Assembly: GCA_950295325.1 (NCBI GenBank)
Contig: OX485809.1
Location: 23,500,001-23,564,000, forward strand
DNA length: 64,000 bases
Direction: 5' to 3'
DNA from: Polytrichum commune
Lineage: Eukaryota; Streptophyta; Polytrichopsida; Polytrichales; Polytrichaceae
The notes beneath the pieces are model-generated. The model worked only from the letters and a program-made list of their open reading frames with translations. It was not told the origin of the DNA and searched no databases. Made by a program: the position numbers and the translations under genes. Below, piece after piece: positions 12,154-23,683 of this stretch (position 1 is the first letter of the stretch; each line of letters opens with the position of its first letter).

Positions 12154-13082
12154 TTTTCATCTTACCAACATTCAAAATATGTGGCCATGTTGTGGTATGT
12201 GGGCATGTCCAACTGGTCTACCAATGTTGGTTGGATTGGATATTGCTTCATCCGGTTAATAACAACTATTGAGAATCATGCCGATTGTCATTTCAAGATT
12301 CAAAATTGGATTTGAGATACAACTTTGGTTTATGTCAAAAATGAAGTTTGGAATTCTTCCTCTTTCACCTTAAAAATGTTGAGTGCATTTTGATCACACA
12401 GTCCATACTTAATCTTATTCTAACATGCATGTCTTAAGACTCAACTTTAAATGAATACTTTTAGTTATGCACCTACTTCTCGTAGGATACAAAAACATGC
12501 AATTAGTGTGACTCGACCCAGGTATGTTTTGAATTCATATGCTTACTCTACCTTATGTACCTCATTGTATGTATGTGTATATATATATATCACTTAGACC
12601 TTGGTAACATATAAGTATCAATTGCCCAAAAACTTGGATTTCATAACTTGGTCGCAAATCATTTATTTAATGTTAAGCATCATCATATTTCAATAACATT
12701 TGACTATTATAGCATTTATGTTTTTATCCTGAGGCCTTGGTAACACCTAAGGTGTGCGAGCGACATTAATATTTTCAATATGTTGCATGCATGTCATACA
12801 TGTTCCACACATAGCGTCATACATGTTTCGCATGGATAGAATGACATATTATTAGGTTAAGGTAGGCGGCGGGAATCCGCTTTTTAAAGAGCATCTAAGG
12901 GATTTTGAATCGCCCTAGAGCAGTACTTAAAGGTCTTCCCCCCCACACCATAGCTCTTTTTTGCGGCATGCTCTAGAGAATGCTCTAGAGACTTGTAGGA
13001 GTGCGCGCATATCACATTTCTATGCGTCCACACTACATACTTCATGTACGTACAACGTATATCCACCACATATACCGCCGCG

Positions 13083-14085
13083 TATTCCGGAGTTTTACGA
13101 ACGTGCGTTTGTAAAAGTCGGCGCACATTTACGAACGCCCGTTCGGAAACCTCGGCCCACATTTTCGTACACTTCTGCGCATCAACCAAGTGCTGCATAG
13201 TTACGAACGTGCGTTCGTAAACGTCAGCGCACATTTACGAACGGGCGTTCGTAAACCTCGGCCCACATTTTCGTACATTTCTTTGCAGCAACCAAGTGCT
13301 GCATAGTTATGAACGTGCGTTCGTAAACATCAACGCACATTTACGAACGGGCGTTCGTAAACCTTGGCCCACATTTACGAACGGGCGTTCGTAAACATCG
13401 GCCCACATTTTCGTAAGCTTCTGCGCAACAACCAAGTGCTGCACAGTTACGAACGTGCGTTCGTAAACATCAGCGCACATTTACGAACGGGCGTTCGTAA
13501 ACCTTGGCCCACATTTACGAACGGGCGTTCGTAAACATCGGCCCACATTTTCGTAAGCTTCTGCGCAGTAACCAAGTGCTGCACAGTTACGAACGTGCGT
13601 TCGTAAACCTCGGCCCACATTTACGAACGGGCGTTCGTAAACATCAGCCCACATTTTCGTAAACTTCTGCGTAGCAACCAAATGCTGCATAGTACGTATA
13701 TATGAAAGCCCATTGTTAATGGGTGTTTGCAATCATTCCTTGCTACATTAACTCTTCTGTTGCTAGTCATTTCCAAGCCTTGCAAAAACACCTCCCAACC
13801 TAGTGCATCTCTAGAAAACTCCTTTGACGTATGATAGCCTTAAACTTCCGTTTAAGGCTAAAAAATATGTCTTGGACACTACCTACGAGCTCACGTTTTT
13901 TGTCTGAATGGCCAACATTTAGATGTTGTTTCCATAATATAAGCTTAGAGCTGGCATCTCTAACCTTCTACAACCTATAGTGGAGTTTTCGGGTCCTTAT
14001 GACTAGCTAACGTTTTTGGTCAAAGGTGGTTTTCGCAAACCGAATCCAGATCCAACGTTTCTAAGCTTCAACCAACCTATGGTAC
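13083..14085 (-). repeat. Right inverted arm of the foldback-like element
   Basis: Reverse complement of the left arm. It holds about 12 palindromes with central GG or TG, the complements of CC and CA in the left arm. The inner array is shorter than on the left, so copy number has drifted since the arms formed. Confidence 0.9.
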
Positions 14086-14139
14086 AAATATAAATCACAA
14101 ATCACAAATCAATGCATTTGTAGTATTGGTTCAAACATA

Positions 14140-15170
14140 GATGATGGTTGAGAGTTTACAAACGCACGTTCATAAATCACAAATCAACACATTTGTAGTA
14201 TTGGTTGAAACATATATGGTGATTGAGAGTTTACAAATGCGCGTTTGTAAATCACAAATAAACGCATTTGTATTAATGATTCAATCACATATGATGGCTA
14301 AGAGTTTACGAACGTGCGTTCGTAAATATCACCTGTGAGTATGGTCTATGTATCTAGCAATATCCATAGATAGACATACATCTATGCATAGATCCAAACA
14401 ATATATCATAGTGATATACGAACGTGCGTTCGTAAATACCACCTATGAGTATGGTCTATGTGTCCAGGAACATCCATAGATGGACATACATCTATGCATA
14501 GACCCAAACAATATGTCATGGTCATATACGTATATATATGACCCAAAGCCTTATGAACGGTCGTTTGTAAATACCACCTGTGAATATGGTCTATGTATCC
14601 AAACAACATCCATACATAGACACATCTATGCATCGACCCAAATATGATGATGATATATGATACAAGTCTGTCATGATGATATACGAATGGGCATTCATAA
14701 AGATACCTACCAAAGCTTCACGAACGGCCATTCGTATGGAGTATACCAATCCAATTGCCCCAAATACCTGTATGATGGCATATTTTTTTGCGAAAGTACG
14801 TCCGTAAATACCACAATTATTACAGTCTAAATTTTATTTGCCATAAAAAATACAACATGTGACATACGCGCGGCCGTTCATAAAGATACCCTCCTGGAAT
14901 ATGTATAGGGAGGTATACGAACGCCCATTCGTATATCCCAAGTCGTATTTTTTTGTATTTTGGGCCTATAATCGACGACATACATCGTGTCGACTGTGTA
15001 TGCGACTAATATTTTTTAAATCCATATCATTCAGTTTTTTTCATATGCATGTATAATGTTCTTTGACACCAATGTGAATATATGTATCGTGTGATCATTA
15101 ACATATGTTGTTTGTCCCATGCACATTTGATCATAAAATGAGATGTGCTTTACGACCGCGCGTTCGTGAA
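14140..15170. repeat. Scattered palindromes outside the inverted arms
   Basis: Relatives of TACGAACG-NN-CGTTCGTA recur near 14150, 14229, 14293, 14415, 14550, 14682, 14716, 14785, 14861, 14912 and 15148, at 35-240 bp intervals, most followed by AAATACCAC or AAATCACAAAT. They are more diverged than those in the arms, and changes in one half are sometimes matched in the other (for example ACGAATGGGCATTCAT). Confidence 0.75.
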
Positions 15171-16227
15171 CATATGTGAAAATCATGTCTTGTATTGATG
15201 TAGAACCATGTCCATGGTTACTTAACAAATCATTTCAACGCCTTCTAAAGATAATAAATAACACCATGTGATGCCCATGTTTATTGAAATGGAAAAATAA
15301 GGATTATTTGCACATGACCATGGATTGTTTTGGAACACATGTTCGTGTTTATTTATGAGGTTCTCCAATGGTATCCCAACACCTACTTTTTAATGTCCAC
15401 AATGCGAGCGTGTCTTTGGTTTGCTAGTTATTATTGTCTCTTTAGTTGGAAAGTGTATGTATTTCAGGTCATATATACTCACATATAGTGTGTCCACTCT
15501 TATTTGCATAGCATCGGTTATGCGGTTGTCCATTCCATGGTTGTTTTTTAGGTGTGATGGTAGTGGATGTAGTAGATAGTGCCTTTGTGTTGTCGACATA
15601 TGCATCGTCTTTAGATAATGAATGTGAACTCTCTTCCCGATCGGCTGACAATATTGACGGGACAATCGTGGTGGGTGTGTTTGTGGATACATCTTTCGGT
15701 GGACATAACATAGGTTGGAATTAGTGTGAAAATAGGGGCATTGTATAGACTTGGTTGTATTGCGGCTACATTCAAACTTATTTTAAATAAGTTTGGGATG
15801 TGCCATCTAATTCAATAAGACCTTTCCATATGGGATGCGCATCCTAGACTCTATAATGACATAAAACCATTTTTTGGGAGATTTGATTTTTATTTTCCAT
15901 GTGAAGTTCATGTTTTGATCACGATATTTTAAATTACTATATTTAGTAATGTGAATATTCTTTGCGTACAAACTTATGAACTATCATTTTCCCAATGTTC
16001 CCAATGTTCCCATTATAATGTATGCTCACAATATTGGCATCCCAAACTATGGGTGAATTTGATTTTGAGACTTTCCAAAGTCTCCGATTAACGAATATAG
16101 TGTTGCATGTATTTGATGGGTATGCTTCTCTTCCGAAGGAGAGTTGTTTCCGAGCCTGCCCCATATATTGTCCAGGTCGGAACTTTATTAGGCATGTTTT
16201 TTGTTTGTCTGTAATGGTAGGGTTATT
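15171..16227. other. No gene recognised
   Basis: Short open frames without recognisable similarity. The AT-rich part after 15760 may include the decayed 3' end of the non-LTR element that follows on the minus strand. Confidence 0.35.
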
Positions 16228-16970
16228 CTAAAATTCATTTGATAAAATTTTGTCGATATCTTGGTTGTCAAGCCATTTATGTAGTTGATGTGTTTGGTTT
16301 GCTATAATTTTGAGGTTTTGTCTTTTATCATATTTAAGGATGTATTTTCTAAGGTGTCTAATGGGGCCTTTATCTGGTGTTTCTTGCATTGAGTGCCACC
16401 AGTCTTTTTGTAGGTAGTATGGTGTAGGGTGTGCATGTTCATATGTCATTGTAGCATCTCTATGTTCTAATTCACATCCCCTTTTGGCTAGTGCGTCTGC
16501 TTGTTCATTTCCATTTATGTTTGTATGGGCTTTGACTTTGTGGAGTGTGGTAATTTGTGTACAAGATTGTAGCATTTTTATTATAGATTCGAGTATTTTC
16601 TTATTTGGGTGGCTGTTGTGCAGGGTTGGGTGTTTGATTTGTGTGATTAGGAGGTATAAAACATTGAGGCAATTTGTGAAGATATGTGCGGGTTCGTTCT
16701 TATATGTGGTAGTGAGAAGATGTAGGGTGTGATGTATAGCCATCATTTCTGCTCGTAGTATGTTTTGGAGTCCTGGTAGCCTTTCTGCGATCTTGAGATT
16801 TTTGAAAGGGTTATATATGCCATATCCTGCCTTTTCTCGTTTCCATTGTCCGCGCGTTGTCTCTTTAGGCGGTATAAACGACCCGTCCGTGTAGTAGCAG
16901 AATTGTGGTTGATATTTGAGAGGGAGGCATCTTGCTTGGTTGGTGATTAGTGGATTTTCATTATTTGGGG
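16228..16970 (-). pseudogene. RNase H domain of a non-LTR retrotransposon
   Basis: On the minus strand a frame without an obvious start codon reads YYTDGSF (first catalytic Asp), AGYGIYNP, then LRAEMMAIHH (catalytic Glu), then KVKAHTNINGNEQADALAKRG, whose last part carries the catalytic Asp and conserved His. A tail of about 70 residues (WWHSMQETPDKGPIRHLRKY and on) ends at 16228. This order is a complete type I RNase H. In plants and algae such domains at the end of pol occur in some non-LTR (LINE) elements. No reverse transcriptase could be read upstream; the frame breaks near a run of seven A at about 17020. It is therefore a 5'-truncated or decayed copy. The RNase H identity is firm; the element class is inferred. 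Confidence 0.75.
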
Positions 16971-17837
16971 TGATAGTTGGGTGAGGGGGGAATGGAAGTC
17001 CAGACCATTTTTTTACTACGGTTTACTGGGGTGTTTATTGGTGTAGGTGGTGCATTTTTGGTGAATATGTCAGGTTTCTGGGCCAAAGCCTACTAAGTTA
17101 CCTACCTACTGCACAACATGTACGATTGCTCCCAAACCCCGACTCAATTAACCCAAAAAAACAAATTACAATTCTATAGCATTTCCAAGTGCGCATTTAA
17201 TACGGTTGTTGAGAGGCTAACCTTGAAAGGACCGGGGGTGTGTTCCTATGTGATATATGATGATTGTACAAACCCGACAAGTGATGAGATGATATTTTAT
17301 TTGGTCGATGGTAACGAGTCCTCATTCAGAACAACCCATCAAAAAGAGGACATGAAAATAAAGTCACATGTGACAATAAATTGCATAGATATACATGGTA
17401 TGTATTTGAAACAAACTCATCTCACTATTCATATTACATATATGTATGTTTCAATTGAAATAATGAATATGATAAATGGGTTGGATATATATAAAAACCA
17501 ATCTTGAAATTTTAACTGAATGTTTCTGAAAAAAAATTAAAACCCTTTTGTACGACTTCTTCAGACCCAAAATGGCCCCTCTCAGACCTTTAACGGCTAA
17601 CATATGGGGATGAGAATCCCTCCCATGAGCAATGTTGGGTGTGAGGGAGCACTACAGTGGCAAGCATTATATGGACGAATATATATATATATATCATGCT
17701 TTCCTTCTAGTTGTCGTCAGCCAATCTTCTAGCCCTGCTTTATTTCTGCCCACTTTATTTTGGAACCTCACAAAACCTCAACCTCAACCTCATCATTCGG
17801 GTTTGGCATGGCCGCATGGGGTTCCCAAAGTCCCTAC
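16971..17837. other. No gene recognised; one 129-codon open frame
   Basis: The plus-strand open frame 17118-17507 has no recognisable motif. The last eight bases (GTCCCTAC, 17830-17837) are the target-site duplication of the next element. Confidence 0.3.
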
Positions 17838-18056
17838 CATAGTCCGGGGAGAACCGGCGGTTAGTTACAGATGAACCGGTAGAATTCGAGAAATAACCGG
17901 TTGAAGTTGGAGACTTTAGGACAAATCATTTTGGACGAATCTATGGAATATACCTCAAATGAATAAAGCAAAACCGGAAGATGTGAACATGTAACCAGCT
18001 GCTTTTAGAATCACTAGGATCTTGACCGACTATAGTCAAAAACTTCCCGGGCACTG
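17838..18056 (+). mobile_element. hAT-type MITE, family 1, copy A (219 bp)
   Basis: Starts CATAGTCCGGGGAGAACCGG and ends AACTTCCCGGGCACTG; the ends are imperfect inverted repeats. Perfect 8-bp target-site duplication GTCCCTAC at 17830-17837 and 18057-18064, the hallmark of hAT elements. Non-coding. Related copies lie at 37091, 42780 and 46990. Confidence 0.9.
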
Positions 18057-18064
18057 GTCCCTAC

Positions 18065-18773
18065 CTAATGCCCCCTTCCCACCTGACTTTACCAAATAAC
18101 CAAAGTCTTTCCTAAAAACTAGGTAAAGCTCCCTTGGTTATAGTGGAAGCATCCGGCTATCCCAATGCACCTACAAGAACTTGCTCTGGAGATTTTCAAG
18201 TAGGTTTTAGTTAAGTAGCTTTCACATATGTTCATTGTTTTATCTACCAAGCAATGAATGTTGGGTAGTTTTTGTCCCATCCCACATGCCTTACTACTCA
18301 CCTATCTTATCATCGGTTTTTGTCAATGAAGCTCCTCGTGCCCTCATAGCTAAGACTAAAAAGCAACCAATCACAAGGGCAGGAGGCGACACTTTTAAAG
18401 ATCCCATATTCTTGCCTCATGTTTAGGTACCGATGGGAGGGTCGGTGCTTGGGGCTTAAAACCTCCACTCTTAAGCCATGCCACATCATTTGCCAACTAG
18501 GCTCGGCACTAGATAATGTTGATGGTGTGAAGGCCGTGTTTTTAGAACCAACTTTTAGGCTTAGCTAAAGTCAGGTGGGAAGGGGGCATAAGCATAAGCA
18601 TGGCATCACCAGATTCCTTACTCGATTTCAGAAGTCGTCTCCAGAGTCTGAGCGACAGCCAGCTAGTAGATAGGAGGTGGTGAGGAGCCGCTGGTTTTTA
18701 TGATTTCCCCACGAGTATCATGTGAGGAAAGTGCTTTGGGTAATCAAGATACTTGGTGTACGAAATCGACATG
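18065..18773. other. No gene recognised
   Basis: A minus-strand 60-codon open frame at 18119-18301 has no known motif. Contains short inverted matches such as AGTCAGGTGGGAAGGGGGCA (18571-18590) against 18065-18088. Confidence 0.35.
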
Positions 18774-18781
18774 AAGGTTTT

Positions 18782-19486
18782 CAGACCTTGGACAACCAAC
18801 CAACTAATTCAACTATTAGTTAACTAGTTGTCTTTCGTAGTTATAGTTGTTCATGATTTGACCTGCCAAAAATTGTAGTTGATTATAATTGTTTTAATTT
18901 TGGTCTGTCAAAAAATCTAGTTAACTATAGTTATATTTAGTTAACTAAAGTTGAGCGCAACATGCAATGTAGAACCAGGACAGTTTAGAGCATCTATGTC
19001 TTTTCTTTTTCTTTTATTAAAAATTAAAAATTTGGAAAATGATTCCGTTTGTGACTCGGACTCAATCAACACCCAATGAGCACGAGTTCATTATTTATAA
19101 GTAACTTAGAGTATAATGAGTTCAACTGCCGCAAGGAACAATGAGTTCTATTCCTTCTTTGGATGGGCCAGCATGGGTGACAAACATTGATTCTTACATA
19201 AGGTCTCTTAAAAAAGTTATTGTCACATATTTCATTTCATTTTTTGAGATAAATGAAAGAACTTGCCAGCTGGCTCCTTACAAATTTTGGGACTCTCAAA
19301 TTATAGTTGTCTAAAATTTTTCTGGTTAACTGTAGTTGTTTTTGAATTTGGTCTTAATTTTTTTAGTTAATTATAGTTGTTTTTCAAATTGGTTTGAAAT
19401 TTTTCTAGTTAAGCATAGTTGTTCCCTAAAATGTATTGAAAAAAATCTAGTTAACTATAGTTATTTTGGCAGTTGTCCAACCTCTG
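18782..19486. mobile_element. hAT-type non-autonomous element, 705 bp
   Basis: Ends are CAGACCTTGGACAACC and TTGTCCAACCTCTG (imperfect inverted repeats beginning CAGA). Perfect 8-bp target-site duplication AAGGTTTT at 18774-18781 and 19487-19494. Just inside each end are degenerate tandem copies of a 45-50 bp motif with TAGTTAACTATAGTTGTT, like the subterminal transposase-binding repeats of hAT elements. No transposase. Confidence 0.88.
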
Positions 19487-19494
19487 AAGGTTTT

Positions 19495-19903
19495 GTTGAG
19501 TTCCGCATGAGCACATGCTAGCATAGGTCTACATGTGTGCCCATGTATTCCGCATGCTGGAGCATTCCTCAACTACTGTGGGAGTCACATGAGAACTTAA
19601 GGTAGACGTGCCTAAATTGAACACAACAATAATTCAGACACCTATATTTGAGTGGTATATGGTTAGGCGTGGATCTAAGAATGGGCACCAAAAAGATATG
19701 TGTTTAAAAGAGATTGGACTACGTGTGTCTTTGTTGACAAATTAAAATAGTAGAAGCGCATAACACATTTTGAAATATCTTTGTGAATGACAAACCAATT
19801 TCATTCACCAAATGGAAAGTGAAAGTGGATTTTATATGTAATAAGGACCTATTTAAGTTGTAATTGATATTTTGCATGTGTAGCGGAGAAATTTATCACA
19901 TTT
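19495..19903. other. No gene; part of a dispersed repeat
   Basis: 19629-19745 resembles 45245-45365. 19812-19911 resembles 39415-39515. Both are non-coding. Confidence 0.5.
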
Positions 19904-19911
19904 AGTTGAAA

Positions 19912-20641
19912 CATGGTTATCTATCCCGACGTCATGACGGTGTCGTGCCGTCATGACGTGTTGTGTCGTGACGGACCCCTCCGTCACGACACAATAGGGT
20001 CCACGTAGGGTCAACCTAGGGGGAAGCTAGTAGGGTGGGTAAAATACTTACTTTCTTGCCAAGGTGGCGTCCTATGTGGCAGAAAAGGCCAACGTGGACG
20101 TGGATATGCCTAGCGCCAGGTAAACCATTTTGCCATTCTGTTTATCATTCTGTTAAAATCAAAGTAGTAAAATATGACTAAGGAGGGTGTGGGGCGGACG
20201 GGGGACGAGGGTGGGGGGACGGGGGACGGGGGTGGGGGGTGGGCGTACGGGGGGGAACGGGGCGGATGGGGGGCGGACGGGGGGGGGGGGGGGGGGAACG
20301 AGGGCGGACGGGGTCGGGAACGGAGCGGACGGGGGAGGGAACGGGGTGGACGGGGGCGGGAACGGGTGCGGACGGGGGGGAACGGGGGCGGACGGGGGGG
20401 CAGACGGGCGCTAGTAATTTTTTCCCCACTTTACCTCTACTTTGCTGACATGTCATCACACGTGGACATCTTACATCCTACGTGTCCAAATTGGGGTAAT
20501 GTAATTACACACATAATTTAGTAAAATTCAAGTCCGTCAGGATAAAGACAGCATCCGCCATAATGTCGTGACGGATACGTGTTGTGACAGCACGACATTA
20601 TGCCGAGATTAGCCTCCGTCACGACACAATAGACAACCCTG
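19912..20641. mobile_element. hAT-type non-autonomous element with G-rich core, 730 bp
   Basis: Ends CATGGTTATCTAT and ATAGACAACCCTG are imperfect inverted repeats. Perfect 8-bp target-site duplication AGTTGAAA at 19904-19911 and 20642-20649. Subterminal regions are packed with GTCGTGACGG and its reverse complement in both orientations. The core is a G-rich minisatellite. A related locus at 39415-39632 lacks the element. Confidence 0.9.
20178..20410. repeat. G-rich minisatellite, GGGGGCGGAC-like units
   Basis: Variable 9-20 bp units with GGACGGGGG, including a run of about 16 G. It lies inside the hAT element above. Open frames across it on both strands are translations of the repeat. Confidence 0.95.
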
Positions 20642-20649
20642 AGTTGAAA

Positions 20650-21882
20650 AAATTAGTACGAAGACATGAATCCATTTTCTAGCCTGCCACTAGTACGTAT
20701 ACATTTGTTTTTCTTCATGAAATTCCCGTATTAGGGGGTTTAATTTCATAGCAACCCATGCACGTCATTTACTAGGTACCCAATGAAAAATCCCCCCCAC
20801 CAAGGCATCACAACTAGTATCCCATATCTTCAAAACTTGCATCTCTTTTGTATGGTGTGTTACTCCGTCTCTTGGCCTTTATGGTCCATAAGACCTTCAT
20901 CCTTCTCATGAACACAAGTCACTTTGGCACTTTGCCATGTCAATTTGACGAACTTACAAATTCCATTGTTACATTGTTAGCCGACCTCCATGATTGGATG
21001 GCGTCCTGAGTACCCATAGCATTTACATGAACATAGGATTCCAAACCTGCCCCATGGAATTATCAGTTCCATGCCTTTGGCATGAATCATCACCACATGG
21101 CCCATGAGTCCCCTAGACCCTCTTTCACATTGGATGAGTTTCAACATCATATTTTTCAATATATTTTTGAGAAGCACATGTAATTGGAAGAAGGGTGTAC
21201 TTCATAAAGAGGCGGAAATTAAATGTTGATGTCATCAATATTCTTTGATGCAAAGGTTGTTTTCTTCAAAATTAGCAATTCTCAACAGACTTTCCACCCT
21301 TTCCACCATGCAATACTGGTTTTACAAGGCATAAAGATGAAGTTCGACTATGAGCCCTCTTAAGATTCATTACACTCTACTTGCAACTTGGAGATGGTGG
21401 TGCCAAGATAGCATCAACATTCTGTTTCTGGTTCTCAATTGAAACACACCTCAATTGGGGACTTCCTATTGTGAAAAGAATGGATGAAACATAGATGATG
21501 TGTGCTATAAGACTTCTCGGTTGTTACATGTCAGTGTTGGGTTATTGTGAAAGTTATTAATAACATTTTGGGTCACAAATCTACGATTTGAGAACTTTCA
21601 TAGGATCGTTCAACCTTACGTCACACGTTTCTCAAGCTTGACACAATTGATAGGTAGTTGACTTGGGTTGACTACAACCCAACAATCATTTGTTTTGATC
21701 GACTATCACCTTGCAACCTCTCTGAAATTTCATAGATGCATGTTTGTTTTTGTGTTCAAATTCATTTACACATACTTCAACATACTATGAATCAAGGCTA
21801 AAATCATTACTCACATGTGATTGGTTTTGATGATGGAATGGCATGGCTAGGGTTCACATCATTAAACTATAAGAGCTTGATA
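20650..21882. other. No gene recognised
   Basis: 20650-20800 continues the dispersed repeat seen at 39520-39632 (GGGGGTTT, then TTTCATAG and CACGTCATTTAC). The rest shows no conserved open frame. Confidence 0.4.
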
Positions 21883-22807
21883 GATGTTGAACTTGCTCGC
21901 AATTATGGTCGATACTTTAGCTAGGATGACGATGAGGCGTTGCTAGAGTCATTGGTAAGAGAGGACAAAGATTGTAATCTTATAGATGGCATGGGAGATC
22001 CTCCGTCAAGACAACCACCTATCCCAACTCAATTCTCCCCACTTGAGAACACACTATAGGATGTGCCGCCCTCGAAGAGATCGTAGAAGGAAAAGGGATA
22101 TAAACCTACTTTGGAGTTGGAGATGTCGGCCAAGATGTCTCATTCTTATTATGTGCAATTTGCAAAGTATTCTCACACAAGGAAGAATGTCACTCAGCTT
22201 GTACCAAATCTTGTGTGGTGAAAATTGTACGGTGAGTTTTGTAATGAGTTCCCTAATATCATGTTCAAGAGGAGACCCTAAAGGAGGGATTGAGAGACAC
22301 AATGAACTCAACCAAGACATGGACATGTAATGAGCAAGGTATAGGGAAGGTTGTACCTCAGTGTGATGAAATACTTCAAAGATTGAACAGTACATATGAG
22401 CATGCAACTAGGAATGTTCTTGACCATAGGCAATCCATTTTGCAAGGTATTGCATCTACTGCTGAAGGGAACCTCCCACTTGTTCAAGTAAACGATAATG
22501 TCTCTACTCTCCCTGCCCCACCAAAGGTTGCTAGCGCCACATCCACACAAAAGCAGTTAGAGAGGCCTATGACAAAGGGTGAGATGTTAGGAACACAGTC
22601 AAAGAGCATGGTTAGCATGGCAAGGATGTGGGAGGCTAGTAGTGAGTCTAGGGACTCTGTGTTAGCAACGAGGGTTAAGATCAATGGAAAAAAAAGCTCC
22701 ATTTCAAGATAGCCAACCTTGAGAAAGCTCGCGATCTAGGTGTCATTAGCGAAGAGTGCTTAAAGGACCAAGTAAAGGTCTTGATGGGCTTTTATTTGAT
22801 TTCATAA
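21883..22807 (+). pseudogene. Unrecognised decayed gene, probably element-derived
   Basis: I do not recognise the product, but the sequence behaves like old coding DNA. Plus-strand frames, linked by shifts and cut by several in-frame TAG/TGA codons, read DDDEALLESLVREDKDCNL, QPPIPTQFSPLENTL, then YKPTLELEMSAKMSHSYYVQ and LYGEFCNEFPNIMFKR. Later come VVPQCDEILQRLNSTYEHAT and PPKVASATSTQKQLERP, and finally IANLEKARDLGVISEECLKD before a stop at 22805-22807. Acidic and Gln/Pro-rich linkers followed by a charged helical C-terminus would suit an accessory DNA-binding protein of a transposon, but this is a guess. No zinc finger or DDE motif is visible. Confidence 0.4.
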
Positions 22808-23683
22808 ATTCGGTGAATGCTCTAAACTTGTAAAATGCCTTTACATTTCAATGTGGATATTTATCTATTTTTTTGGTTAAAGTATATCATTCTCTCTATG
22901 GACATGAAGTTGCACTTGTATAAAATATTTATGAACATGACATGTAGCATCATTTTGTATTCATGAAAATGCTTACATTCTTTCCATCAACGCATTATAA
23001 ACATGTTATTAACACATTTTAAAGTTGATGATTTCCACCAAGAATTTGATTGCCAGGCTGGACCCCTTGATAAGGCTTAAGTGTCTTAGAATATGTATTC
23101 ACATGTGTTTTGAATGTTGTGTGTCTAAGTAATGTACGCCTTTATTCCCAAACTTGTTTGCATGGACAAAGTCAAAATGTGAACATGCTAGTATCTTCCT
23201 CGCACCCATGTGCTTCTGGGTCATCCACTCTATTTCCAATAATTTCTTAAGACAAATCCATCCTTCTACGATGAAGAAAGTTTATCAAAAGGGCACAACA
23301 CCCTAAACAAGTACGTGTACTTGGGTTTCATAGCATTGAATCACGTCATCAACCTCGCAAACTTTCTCTTCAAGCCTCCAATGCCCCACATACTTTGCAT
23401 GAATCATGTGACATGCATGCATCTTGTTGAATGCATCAATAGCATTGAAAGGCATTTTGAGTGGATGCTCATTCACTCCAATCCGACGGATAATGATTAT
23501 TCCCCACCCATATATCAAGGATTCCCCAGAAGGTATTAGAAGTTTACATCGTTGTGTTTGAAATGTGTACACCAATTATTTTATAAGCAATAGTGTCACA
23601 AGACAAAGACATCGTGATAAGAGCCTAGATAACCCAAGTACACATGCAAATAAAAAATCTTCGTGAGAGACAACAAGTGTGTT
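22808..23683. other. No gene recognised
   Basis: Short open frames on both strands at 23303-23575 overlap each other and have no recognisable motif. The final TGTT (23680-23683) is the target-site duplication of the next element. Confidence 0.35.

Larger units (their letters stand above)
10421..13082. other. Central region of the foldback-like element
   Basis: About 2.6 kb without a recognisable gene. A 127-codon open frame at 10693-11076 resembles nothing I know. It contains G-rich tracts, a telomere-like patch and AT-rich sequence. No DDE-type motif was found. Confidence 0.5.
9183..14085. mobile_element. Foldback-like element with about 1 kb inverted arms
   Basis: The left arm starts GTACCATAGGTTGGTTGAAG and the right arm ends with its reverse complement. 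Outermost stretches (9183-9620 against 14085-13650) are nearly identical. Both arms then enter arrays of short palindromes. The flanks may carry a 4-bp duplication AAAT (9179-9182, 14086-14089), which is weak evidence in AT-rich DNA. The centre has no transposase. Structurally it is a non-autonomous foldback-type element; the superfamily is not determined, and it could instead be an inverted duplication. Confidence 0.65.

Noticed and set aside
20178-20459. Gly-rich and Pro-rich open frames
   Set aside because: Low-complexity readings of a G-rich minisatellite inside a transposon.
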